Shown here: positions 10,449-21,669 of the stretch, one piece after another
Layout: every line of letters starts with the position of its first letter
Numbering within the stretch: the first letter of the stretch is position 1
Source: Candolleomyces eurysporus
Lineage: Eukaryota > Basidiomycota > Agaricomycetes > Agaricales > Psathyrellaceae
DNA length: 64,000 bases
Direction of reading: 5' to 3'
Assembly (NCBI GenBank): GCA_027579435.1
Contig: JANBPK010001219.1
Span: 1-64,000, forward strand
Made by a program: the position numbers and the translations under genes
The notes under the pieces: model-generated
What the model was told of the DNA's origin: nothing
What the model saw: only the letters and a program-made list of their open reading frames with translations
The model's database searches: none

Positions 10449-12923
10449 ATGACCCAAGAGGTAGCCCAGGACGCTATTACTGAAGAGAGCGGGAACGTCA
10501 TGCAGAGTTCGAAACAGGGAGAGGAAAACGCTACAACGTCGGTCGACCACTCGAAGGCCACCGTGGACCCAGGAAGCTTGGAGTGGGAGCAGGATTTGGA
10601 TGGGCTACGGGCCAAAATTTCAACCCGATTGAAGGCTTGGGAGGATTCTCGAAGGGTACGTCGAATTCCAACGCTTTATATCTTAAGCTTACCGTCCTCT
10701 TTGCAGTCCTCAATTGAGAAGCAACTCGAAGCTTACAGAGCGCAGCAAGAACTTCAGATCTTGAAGAGCATCCGGTCTGAAGCGCTCGATGCTCAGACCC
10801 GGCTCGATAACCAAGCCGCAGAATTGAAAAACGCTCTGGATATCTGTCGGAGAGATTGGGACGAGCTGTTCAGGGAATGTCAGACTCTCCGAGCTCGCGA
10901 GCGCCAACTGACAGAGGAACTGAGCGAGACTCGGTTGGCGCTGACCCGTCAAACTCTGGACCACCAGGCGGACAAGGTCAAGCTCCTGGAAGAGTTGAAC
11001 ACGGCCAAATCCGCCCTCCAGCTACATCAGATCAGAATTTTAGAGGAGATGAATGCTGCCAAGTCTGCTCAGGTCAAGCCGTTAGAAGACCCGACCACCG
11101 CGAGGACTGGACTGGACGACGCGAAGATGGAGAAATTTGAAAATGACGAATTTGATGGCCCGGAGATCGCATCCGATAGAGAGGCCCACACAGAGGAGAC
11201 AGCTTCTCAGAAGGAGTTGAGGGTGCAGGAATTAGGACGCGTGGGTCCAATTGGCGAAGGGCCGCCAGACGTTATCGTCCCTCAGCGTCCTCAGGGATGG
11301 GCTAATGAGCCTCTCCAAGAGCGACGACGAAGATGGGAAACACTGACATGGACAAACAAAGAAACCTACAATATCGAAGGTTCTTGCCGTGCGTATCAGT
11401 TGGCTGGGGGGATGTTCATCAAGAGATCCGATGAAGGAAACATGCTCATCCTGCAGCTTCCAACTTCCAGAGCTCCTGTATACCGGGCCATCACCCACGG
11501 CAACCTTAACACAAAGATTGCCGGATTTGCCTCTGATGCAAGCCAGGACCTTCTCGTGTCTTTTGGTTGGGATCATGAGTGAGTCCATTCGATTTTTCTT
11601 AACGCATTATCTGTCAAGCGTACCGGTTGATGATGACAGGTTGGTATGGATTGCGATGTACTCGCTAACCGGTTCCAAACCCGCACCACACCCAGAGGCT
11701 ACCAGACAGATTCTCCAGGTTCAAAAAGGGCGCTATGAATATTACAATCCCTACCCCTACCATCGATCAGCAAATGGTGCTTCAGACTATCCACAAGATT
11801 ATACGCTCAAAATTGCCGGAGATTTCGTTGGAATGCTAATCTATAAGTCGGAGGGGCGGATGTCACGACTGTTGGTATGGAACTGGAAGATTGGCACGCT
11901 CATTAGGGTGCGTGTCGCGTCATCTCATGGCCACAATCTCTCATCATTTTGCAGGACACACTGGGGAGCCAGGGTCACTCGTTCGACACCGCCTACGAGT
12001 TCTCATTCGTCTCACCGACGTTGTTCCATGTGACGACGCTTGCCAATGGTGTTGGAAGTATTGAACTTTATTATATTGATCCGTCAGCGATCACCACAAC
12101 AGGATTCACACATCTTGCTTCATTACTCCTTCCTCCTGTCAAGCAGGGCGTTGAAATCGTCCCAGTTCAATGCTCCACCGAGTCCTTACAGTCTAACGGT
12201 CTTCCAAATCACGTCGGTACCTCCCAGCTCAGCGTCCTGCAAATCAAGTACACCACATTTTCTGGTTTGTTCAACTCCGAGCAGTTCCAGTTAGTGGTCC
12301 CCACTTCGCTTTTTGTCGACTATTGGAATGATTCGCAGAGTGGAACTATTGACCTCCCAATAACAGCGCAATGGAACATTTGGGGTCCGTCCAAAACACT
12401 CTGGATTCCTGGAAGGCCGCTCGTTCCCCTGAGTCTATTCGAGTCGAGACCTGAGAACCTATGGACAAGGTGCCAGTGCACGCGGCTTAGTATGAAGAGA
12501 CTTACTGACCAGGCTTTCTGCATAGATATCTCCGTGGCCAACGGGTCTTGGCTCTCCCTACCGAAGGCCCTGGCATCGAAGTCCTAGATTTTGATTTCGA
12601 TCCAGATTCTCCCCCAGTAAACATGGACCCTTCTCTTCGGCAAGATATTCGTATCGGCCCAACTGTCATTCCAGCTGGCAATGTGTTCCAGGATGACGTC
12701 GTATCCTCCCTCCCATACATAAAGACAACCTGGCGCGGAGCCCTGGATGAGGATTTCGCTGGCTTTGCGATTGACGAAGAGCGGATTATTGCGATATCGG
12801 TGAGGAACATTTTCCTCTGACCTCTGAAGCATACTTAGAAGCTCATTACCTCTTTCTCTGTTACAGGTTGAAGGATCTGGAAGCGACCGAAGAATCAGCA
12901 AGTTGACGACTATGACGTTCTAA
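10449..12923 (+). CDS. Array paralogue B: coiled-coil plus propeller-like protein
   Basis: Exons: 10449-10655, 10707-11578, 11640-11907, 11955-12469, 12526-12799, 12867-12923, giving 730 codons without correcting any base. It is closest to A: both share the 5' flank, the MTQE start and a three-unit coiled-coil repeat (KLLEELNTAKSALQLHQI, then two diverged units). Relative to A it lacks a short segment after the last repeat. Its exon 3 variable stretch is Tyr/Pro-rich (RYEYYNPYPYHRS) and unlike any other copy. The final exon encodes EGSGSDRRISKLTTMTF, nearly identical in all five. All introns have canonical GT-AG ends. The complete frame indicates a functional gene. Confidence 0.8.
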
Positions 12924-13130
12924 ACATAAATTTTTGAATGCATGCCCTGCTCTTTCCCCTTCGGCTTTTCCCAAACCATTTCCATTCTCTCCTTCGCTTT
13001 CCCTAGTTTCTGCTCGGTCAGTATCTAGCCAGACACGAAAAGTACCATATTTGATCGAACAGTTTGCTCAATCGACGTGCCTTTCATTTCTCGACGAAGA
13101 TCTTCTTGACGTGTTGATAGCACATATGTT

Positions 13131-13142
13131 ATCGATATCGAT
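13131..13142. promoter_or_regulatory. Conserved palindrome ATCGATATCGAT upstream of paralogue C
   Basis: Perfect palindrome, 139 nt before the ATG of C. Only about 200 bp separate the stop codon of B from this site, so the promoter region is compact. Confidence 0.45.
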
Positions 13143-13281
13143 GGAATCTACTGAAAACGGTGAACACTTATTTGCCGAATGCCACATGATGTCCATGGAG
13201 TGGACTTGGCAGGTCGGATGATCAATTCCATTGTTCTGTTACGTTCGTGGAGCACCTACTTGGATTCAATCTCGCTTACCC

Positions 13282-15798
13282 ATGACCCAAGAAGTAGCCC
13301 AGGACACGATTACTGAAGGAATCAGGGACGTCATGCAAGATTCGAGACAGGGAAAGGACACCACTACAACGTCGGTCGACCGCTCGAAGTCCACCGTGGA
13401 CTCAGGAAGCTCAGGGTGGGAGCAGGATTTCGATCAGCTACGGGCCAAATTTTCGACCCAATTGAAGGCTTGGGAGAATTCTGAAAGGGTATGTCGAATT
13501 TCAACGCTTTACATCTTCGGCTCACCATCCTCTCTGCAGTCCTCGATTACGAAGCAACTTGAATCTTACAGAGCGCAACAAGAACTTCAGATCCTGAACA
13601 GCATCCAGTCTGGGCCGTCCGATGCTCAGACCAGGCTCGACAGCCAGGCCGCAGAACTGCAGAAAGCTCTGGATATCTGTCGGAGAGAGCGGGACGAGTC
13701 GTTTAGGGAATGCCAGACTCTCCGATCCCACGAACGCCAACTGAGCGACGACCTCATCCGTCAAACTCGAGACCTTCAGGCAGACAAGGTCAAACTCCTT
13801 GAAGAGTTGAACGAAGCCAAGTCTATCTCCCATTGCGAAAAGATCAAGCTTCTGGAGGAGCTGCATGCGGCGAAGTCCGCCCACCAGGTAGATCACATCA
13901 AGCTCTTAGATGATCTCAATGCCGCCAAGTCCGCTCAGGTCAAGCTTTTAGAAGAATTGGGCACAGCAAGGACTGCCCTGGCGGGAATGACGGCAGGGGC
14001 GAACTTCGTGAAAATGAAGAAACTCGAGAATGACGACTCCAATGGCTCGGAGATTGCATCCGATGGGCAGGCCTACAGAGAGGAGACAGCTTCTCCGGAG
14101 GAGGAGTTGAGGGTGCAGGAATTAGGACGCATAGGCTGCATTGGTGAAGGGCCGCCAGAAGTTGTCGTCCCACAGCGTCGTATCGAGCCTCTTCAAGAGC
14201 GACGGCGAAGATGGGAAACATTGACATGGACAAACCAAGAAACCTACAATATCAAAGGTTCTTGCAGTGCGTATCAGCTGGCTGGGGGAATGTTCATCAA
14301 GACGTTCAAAGAGGGACACATGCTCATCTTGCAGCTCCCAACTTCCAGAGCCCCCGTATACCGGGCCATCACCCACTGCAGCCTTAACAAGGAGATTTTT
14401 GGATTTGTCTCCGATGCAAGCCAGGACCTTCTCGTGTCTTTTGGTTGCGATAGTGAGTGAGTCCGTTCGATTTATTCGAACGCATTATCTATCAAGCTTA
14501 CCGGGTGATGATCGTGACAGGTCGGTATGGATTGCGATGTACTCGCCAATCAATTCCAAACCCGCCCCACACCCAGAGGCTACCAGACAGATTCTCCAGG
14601 TTCCAAACAAGAGCCTAGGGGGCAAGAGGGGTCAGCGTTACCTAGGTGGTGCCTCAGACTATCCAAAGGATTATACACTCAAAATTGCTGGAGATCTCGT
14701 CGGAATGCTAATCTATATCTCGAGTCAGGGTTTTTCACGACTGCTGGTATGGAACTGGAAGATTGGCACGCTCATTGTGGTGCGTGTCGCGTCATCTCAT
14801 TGCCACAATCTCTTATCATTTTGCAGGACTCGCTGAACGCCGGGCAGCCTCATTCATTCGGAAACACCTACAATTTCTCGTTCGTCTCACCGACGTTGTT
14901 CCATGTGACGACGCTTGCCAATGGTGTTGGGAGCATTGATCTTTACTCTATCAATCCGGCAAGTATCACCCCAGCAGGATTCACGCATCTTGCTTCACTA
15001 CTTCTTCCTTCTGTCAAAGAGGGTGTCAAAATCGTCCCAGTTCGATGCACCGCCGAGTCCTTACAAGTCAATGCCTCTCCAAATCACTTTGGTACCTCCC
15101 AGCTCAGCGTCCTGCAGATCGAATACGCCACACATTATGGATTCTTCGACTCTGAGCGGTTCCAGTTAGTGGTCCCCACTTCGGTTTTCATCGACTATTG
15201 GAATGATTCGCAGAATAAAACTTTGAAATTGCCAATAACCGTGCAATGGAATATTTGGGGTCCGTCTAAAACACGCTGGATTCCCCGGCCGCGCGTCCCT
15301 TCGAGTCTATTGGACTCGAGGCCTGAGAACCTATGGACAAGGTGCCAGCGTACATGGCTTGAGTGTCTGAAGAGACTTGCTGACCAGACCTTCTGGATAG
15401 ATATCTCCGTGGCCAACGGGTCTTGGCTATCCCCGCCGAAGGCCCTGGCATCGAAATTCTAGATTTCGGTTTCGATCCAAACTCTCCCCCAGTAAACATG
15501 GACCCTTCTCTTCAGCAAGAGATTTGCATCGGCCCAACTGTCATTCCAGCTGGAAATGTATTCATTGACGACGTCGTTTCTTCCCTCCCATACATAAAGG
15601 CAACCTGGCGCGGAGCCCTGAATGAGGATTTCGCTGGCTTTGCGATTGACGAAGAGCGGATTATTGCGATATCGGTGAGTAACATTCCCCTCTGGGCTCT
15701 GAAGTGTAGTCGGGAGTTCATTGCCTCTTTCTCTATTACAGGTTGAAGGATCTGGAAGCGACCAAAGAATCAGCAAGTTGACGACTATGACGTTCTAA
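13282..15798 (+). CDS. Array paralogue C: coiled-coil plus propeller-like protein
   Basis: Exons: 13282-13488, 13540-14456, 14521-14779, 14827-15341, 15401-15674, 15742-15798, giving 742 codons, the longest of the five. The start is the conserved MTQEVAQDTITE. It belongs with D and E: the coiled coil has four repeat units (KLLEELNEAKSISH, KLLEELHAAKSAHQ, KLLDDLNAAKSAQV, KLLEELGTARTAL), and the propeller-like part begins LAGGMFIKTFKEGHM. A deletion removes part of the segment before the third repeat (DLNEIRLAFT of D/E is missing). The exon 3 variable stretch is NKSLGGKRGQRYLG. The second variable site reads SLNAGQPHSFGNT. Confidence 0.8.
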
Positions 15799-16011
15799 AC
15801 ATAAAATTTACAATGTGCCCCCTCTCTCCTTTCGGCTCTTCCCGAACTGTTTCCATTCCCTCCTTCGCATTTTTTAGTTTCTGCTCGGTCAGTATCTGGT
15901 CAGATAGGAAAAATACCATATTTGATTGAACAGTTCGCTCAATCGACGCACCTTTTATTAATCGACGACGACCTTCTTGGCGTGTTGACAGCATATTCCG
16001 AACGGGAAGTC

Positions 16012-16023
16012 ATCGATATCGAT
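16012..16023. promoter_or_regulatory. Conserved palindrome ATCGATATCGAT upstream of paralogue D
   Basis: Perfect palindrome, followed by GGAATCTCTC. It lies 215 nt before the ATG that I assign to D. The distance is longer than for A-C because the ancestral start is no longer usable. Confidence 0.45.
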
Positions 16024-16238
16024 GGAATCTCTCGATCGCGAGAACGGTTAACACTTGTTTGCCGACTGCCACATGGTGACCGTGGATTAGACTTGAGGCA
16101 GGTCGTTCAACGTCGGATGATCAATTCCATTATCCTGTGACCTTCGTGGAGCACCTACTTGACTTCAACCTCGCTTACCCCCATGACCCCAAAGGTAACC
16201 CAGGATACGATTACTTACTGAAGAGAACCGGGAACGTC

Positions 16239-18742
16239 ATGCAGGATTGGAGACAGGAAGAGGACAACGCTACAACGTCGATCGACCACTTGAAGGCCAT
16301 CGTGGACCCAGGAAGCTCGGGGTGGGAGCAGGATTTGGAAAGCCTACGGGCCAAATTTTCGACCCAACTGAAGGCTTGGGAGGATTCTCAAAGGGTACGT
16401 CGAATCTCAACGCTTGATATCTTAGGCTCACCATCCTCTCTCCAGTCCTCGATTACGAAACAACTTGAATCTTACAGAGCGCAACAGGAACTTCAGATCC
16501 TGAAGAGCATCCAGTCTGGGGCCTCCGCTTCTCAGACCAGGCTCGACAGCCAATCCGCAGAATTACAGAAAGCTCTGGATATCTGTCGCAGGGAGCGGGA
16601 CGAGTTGTTTCAGGAATGCCAGACTCTCCGATCCCGCGAACGCCAACTGAACGACGATCTTAACGAGATTCGGTTGGCGTTCACCCGTCAAACTCTAGAC
16701 CTTCAGGCAGACAAGGTCAAGCTCCTTGAAGAGTTGAACGAAGCCAAGTCTATCTCTCATTCCGAAAAGGTCAAGCTTCTCGAGGAGCTGCATGCGGCCA
16801 AATCCGCCCACCAGGTAGATCATATCAAGCTCTTAGATGATCTAAATGCCGCCAAGTCTGCTCAGGTCAAGCTTTTAGAAGAATTGAGCACAGCAAGGAC
16901 TGCCCTGGCGGGGACGGCGGCCGGGGCGAACGTCGTGAAGATGAAGAACCTTGAGAATGATGACTCCAATGGCTCAGAAATTGCGTCTGATGGAGAGGCC
17001 TACATACATGAAACAGCTTCTCCGGAGGAAGAGTTGAGGGTGCAGGAATTAGGACGCATAGGCTCAATTGGCGAAGGGCCGCCAGAAGTTGTCGTCCCAC
17101 AGCGTCCTCAGGCAGGGGATATCGAGCCTCTCCAAGAGCGACGACGAAGATGGGAAACATTGACATGGACGAACCAAGAAACCTACAAGATCAAAGGTTC
17201 TTGCAGTGCGTATCAGCTGGCTGGGGGAATGTTCATCAAGACGTTCAAAGAGGGACACATGCTCATCTTGCAGCTCCCAACTTCCAGAGCCCCCGTATAC
17301 CGGGCCATCACCCACTGCAGCTTCAACAAGGAAATTTTTGGATTTGCCTCTGATACAAGCCAAGACCTTCTCGTGTCTTTTGGTTGCGATCGTCAGTTAG
17401 TCCTTTCATTTCATCGCAACGCGTTATCTTTAAGCTTACCGAACGACGATCACGACAGATCGGTATGGATTGCGATGTACTCGGCAACCGGTTCCAAACC
17501 CGTACCACACCCAGAGGCTACCAAACAGATTCTCCAGGTTCCAAACAAGTGCCGTCCCGATAACATAGGGCTCGAGAGGGGTCGACGTGTATTATATGGT
17601 GCTTCAGACTATCCAAAGGATTATTTACTCAAAATTGCTGGAGATCTCGTCGGAATGCTAATTTATGTCCCAGCGCAACAATTTTCACGACTGCTGGTAT
17701 GGAACTGGAAGATTGGCACGCTCATTGGGGTGCGTGTCGCGTTATCTCATTGCCACAATATTTCACCATTTTGCAGGACACGCTGGGGAACCAGGATTAC
17801 CTTTTTAGAGCCGCCTACGAGTTCTCGTTCGTCTCACCGACGTTTCTCCATGTGACGCTCGCCAATAGTATCGGAAGCATTGATCTTTACTCTATCGATC
17901 CGTCAAGTATCACCCCAGCAGGATTCACACACCTTGCTTCACTACTCCTCCCTCCTGTTAAGGAAGGCGTTGAAACCGTCCCAGTTCGATACACCACCGA
18001 GTCCTTACAAGCCAACGCCTCTCCAAATCACTTTGGTACCTCCCAGCTCAGCGTCCTGCAGATCGAATACGCTACACATTACGGGTTCTTCGACTCTGAG
18101 CGGTTCCAGTTAGTGGTCCCCACTTCGGTTTTCATCGACTATGCCAAATTTTCGCCGAATCTGACTCCGAAATTGCCAATAACCGTGCAATGGGAAATTT
18201 GGGGTCCGTCTAAAACATGCTGGATTCCCCGGCCCCGTATCCCTTCGAGTCTGCTCGACTTGAGGCCTGAGAACCTATGGACGAGGTACTAGTGTACATG
18301 GGTTTAGTGTCTGAAGTGACTGGTTGACCAGACCTTCTGCATAGGTATCTCTGTGGCCAACGGGTCTTGGCTCTCCCCGCCTCAGGCCCTGGCATTGAAG
18401 TCCTCGATTTCGATTTCGATCCAGATTCTCCCCCAGTAAACATGGACCCTGCTCTTCAGCAAGAGATTTGCATCGATCCAACTTTCATTCCAGCTGGAAA
18501 CGTATTCATTGACGACGTCGAATCCTCCCTCCCATACATCAAAACAACCAGGCGCGGAGCCCTGGATGAGGGTTTCGCTGGCTTTGCGATTGACGAAGAG
18601 CGGATTATTGCGATATCGGTGAGTAACATTCCCCTCTGGGCTCTGAAGTTTAGTCGGAAGATCATTACCTCTTTCTCTATTGCAGGTTGAAGGATCTGGA
18701 AGCGACCAAAGAATTAGCAAGTTGACGACTATGACGTTCTAA
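16239..18742 (+). CDS. Array paralogue D: coiled-coil plus propeller-like protein
   Basis: Exons: 16239-16394, 16446-17395, 17459-17729, 17777-18285, 18345-18618, 18686-18742, giving 738 codons. The ancestral ATG (MTQE in A-C) is followed here by a TTAC duplication and an in-frame stop, so translation probably starts at MQDWRQEEDNATTS, losing about 20 residues. Introns 1 (51 nt) and 2 (63 nt, unusual GTTAGT donor) are both multiples of three and stop-free, so a naive translation reads through them. The variable stretches are NKCRPDNIGLERGRR in exon 3 and DYAKFSPNLTPK in exon 4; the latter replaces the DYWN of A-C. Confidence 0.78.
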
Positions 18743-18954
18743 ACATAAAATTTACTGTGTGCCCCTCTCTTCCTTCGGCTCTTCCCAAACTGTTTCCATT
18801 CCCTCCTTCGCATTTTCTAGTTTCTGCTCGGTCGGTATCTAGTCAGATAGGAAAAATACCATATTTGATTTAACAGTTCGCTCAATCGACGCACCTTTCA
18901 TTTATCGACGACGATCTTCTTGGCGTGTTGACAGCATATTCCGAACGGGAAGCC

Positions 18955-18966
18955 ATCGATATCGAT
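18955..18966. promoter_or_regulatory. Conserved palindrome ATCGATATCGAT upstream of paralogue E
   Basis: Perfect palindrome, 203 nt before the assigned ATG. The flanks from about 18730 to 19070 are nearly identical to those of D, so D and E are the most recent duplicates. Confidence 0.45.
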
Positions 18967-19169
18967 GGAATCTCTCGAGAACGGTTAACACTTGTTTGCC
19001 GACTGCCACATGGTAACCGTGGATTAGACTTGAGGCAGGTCGTTCAACGTCGGATGATCAATTCCATTATCCTGTGACCTTCGTGGAGCACCTACTTGAA
19101 CCTCGCTTACCCCATGACCCAAGAGGTAGCACAGGACACGATTACTTACTGAAGAGAACCGGGAACGTC

Positions 19170-21669
19170 ATGCAGGACTGGAGACAGGAAGAGGACAACG
19201 CTACAACGTCCATCGACCACCGTGACTCGAAGGTCATCGTGGACCCAGGAAGCTCGGGGTGGGAGCAGGATTTGGAGAGCCTACGGGCCAAATTTTCGAC
19301 CCAATTGAAGGCTTGGGAGGATTCTCAAAGGGTACGTCGAATCTCAACGCTTGATATCTTAGGCTTACTATCCTCTCTCCAGTCCTCGATTACGAAACAA
19401 CTTGAATCTTACAGAGCGCAACAAGAACTTCAGATCCTGGAAAGCATCCAGTCTGGCGCGTCCGATGCTCGTACCAGGATCGACAGCAAAGCCGCAGAAT
19501 TGCAGAAAGCTCTGGATATCTGTCGGACGGAGCGGGACGAGTTGTTTAGGGAATGCCAGACTCTCCGATCCCGCGAACGCCAACTGAGCGACGACCTCAA
19601 CGAGATTCGGTTGGCGTTCACCCGTCAAACTCTAGACCTTCAGGCAGACAAGGTCAAGCTCCTTGAAGAGTTGAACGAAGCCAAGTCTATCTCTCATTCC
19701 GAAAAGGTCAAGCTTCTCGAGGAGCTGCATGCGGCCAAGTCCGCCCACCAGGTGGATCACGTCAAGCTCTTAGATGATCTGAATGCCGCCAGGTCTGCTC
19801 AGGTCAAGCTTTTAGAAGAATTGAGCACGGCAAGGACTGCCCTGGCGGGAATGGCGGCCGGGGCGAACACCGTGAAGATGAAGAACCTTGAGAATGACGA
19901 TTCCAATGGCTCGGAGCTTGCATCCGATGGAGAAGCCTACACAGAGGAAACAGCTTCTCCGGGGGAGGAGTCGAGGGTGCAGGAGTTGGGGCGCATAGGC
20001 TCAATTGGCGAAGGGCCGCCAGAAGTCGTCGTCGCACAGCGTCCTCAGGCAGGGGCTATCGAGCCTGTCCAAGAGCGACGACGAAGATGGGAAACGCTGA
20101 CATGGACAAACCAAGAAACCTATAATATCGAAGGTCCTTGCAGTGCATATCAGCTGGCTGGGGGAATGTTCATCAAGACGTTCAAAGAGGGACACATGCT
20201 CATCTTGCAGCTCCCAACCTCCAGAGCCCCCGTATATCGGGCTATCACCCTCTGCAACCTGAATACGAAGAGTTTTGGATATGCCTCTGATGCAAGCCAG
20301 GACCTTCTCGTGTCTTTTGGTCGGGATTTCAAGTGAGTCCGTTCAATTTTTCTCAACGCATTATCTGTCAAGCTTACCGGATGATGATCATGACAGCTCG
20401 GTATGGATTGTGATGTACTCGCCGACTGGTTCCAAACCCGCACAACACCCAGAGGCTACCAGACAGATTCTCCAGGCTGAAAGTGCGTACTATAACAATA
20501 TTGGGGGTAATGGAGTAGATGGGGCTTCGGACAATCCAAAGGATTATACACTCAAAATCGCCGGAGATTTCGTCGGAATGCTAATCTATATCCCGAGTCG
20601 GTATACGTCACGACTGCTGGTATGGAACTGGAAGATTGGCACGCTCATTGGGGTGCGTGTCGTGTCATCTCATTGCCGCCATCTCTCATCATTTTTCAGG
20701 ACACACTGAGGGCCCAGGCTGACTTGTTTGGAGCCGCCTACGAGTTTTCGTTCATCTCACCGACGTTGTTCCATGTGACGACGCTCGCCAATGGTGCTGG
20801 CAGCATTAATCTTTACTCTATCAATCCGCCAAGTATCACCCGAGCAAGATTCAAGCCTCTTGCTTCACTACTTCTTCCTCCTGTCAAGAAGGGCGTTGAA
20901 ATCGTCCCGGTTCGATGCACCACCGAGTCTCTACCAGCCAATGGCTCTCCAAATCACTTTGGTACCTCCCAGCTCAGCGTCCTGCAGATCAAATACGCCA
21001 CACCTTTTGGGATCTTCGACTCTGAGCAGTTCCAGTTAGTGGTCCCCAGTTCGGTTTTCACCGGCTATTGCAATAAATCGCAGAGCGGAAATTTTACCGA
21101 CCCAATAACCGTGCAATGGGACGTTTGGGGTCCGTCTAAAACACGCTGGATTCCCTGGCTGCCCATACCTTCAGGTCTATTCGACTCGAGGCCTGAGAAC
21201 CCATGGACGAGGTGCCAGTACACATGGCTTCAGTGTCTGAAGAGACTTACTGACCAGGTTTTCTGTATAGACATCTCTGTGGCCAACGGGTCTTGGCTCC
21301 CGCCGAAGGCCCTGGCATCGAAGTTCTAGATTTCGATTTCGATCCAGATTCTCCTCCAGTGAACCTGGACCCTTCTCTTCAGCAAGAAATTTGCATCGAG
21401 CCAACTGTCATTCCAGCTGGAAACGTATTCATTGACGACGTCGAATCCTCCCTCCCATACATAAAGACAACCTGGCGCGGAGCCCTGGATAAGGATTTCA
21501 CTGGCTTTGCGATTGACGAAGAGCGGATTATTGCGATATCGGTGAGTAGCATCGTTTCCCCTCTGGGCTCTGAAGCGTAGCCGGAAGTTCATTGCGCCTT
21601 TCTCTGTTACAGGTTAAAGGAACTGGAAGCAACCAAAGAATCAGCAAGTTGACGACTATGACGTTCTGA
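19170..21669 (+). CDS. Array paralogue E: coiled-coil plus propeller-like protein
   Basis: Exons: 19170-19331, 19383-20332, 20397-20652, 20700-21211, 21271-21541, 21613-21669, giving 735 codons. Like D it carries the TTAC duplication that disables the MTQE start, so the ATG at 19170 (MQDWRQEED) is used. The coiled coil has four repeat units. The C-terminal half differs more from D than the N-terminal half does. Examples are ESAYYNNIGGNGVDG in exon 3, TGYCNKSQSGNFTDP in exon 4, RHLCGQRV instead of RYLCGQRV, and VKGTGSNQ instead of VEGSGSDQ at the end. This mosaic suggests gene conversion or unequal exchange within the array. It is followed by the intact, oppositely oriented SDH4. Confidence 0.8.

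Noticed and set aside
16137..16238. Near-cognate start (GTG) giving an extended N-terminus for D
   Set aside because: The frame matches no other paralogue in that part and has no ATG; the ATG at 16239 is simpler.
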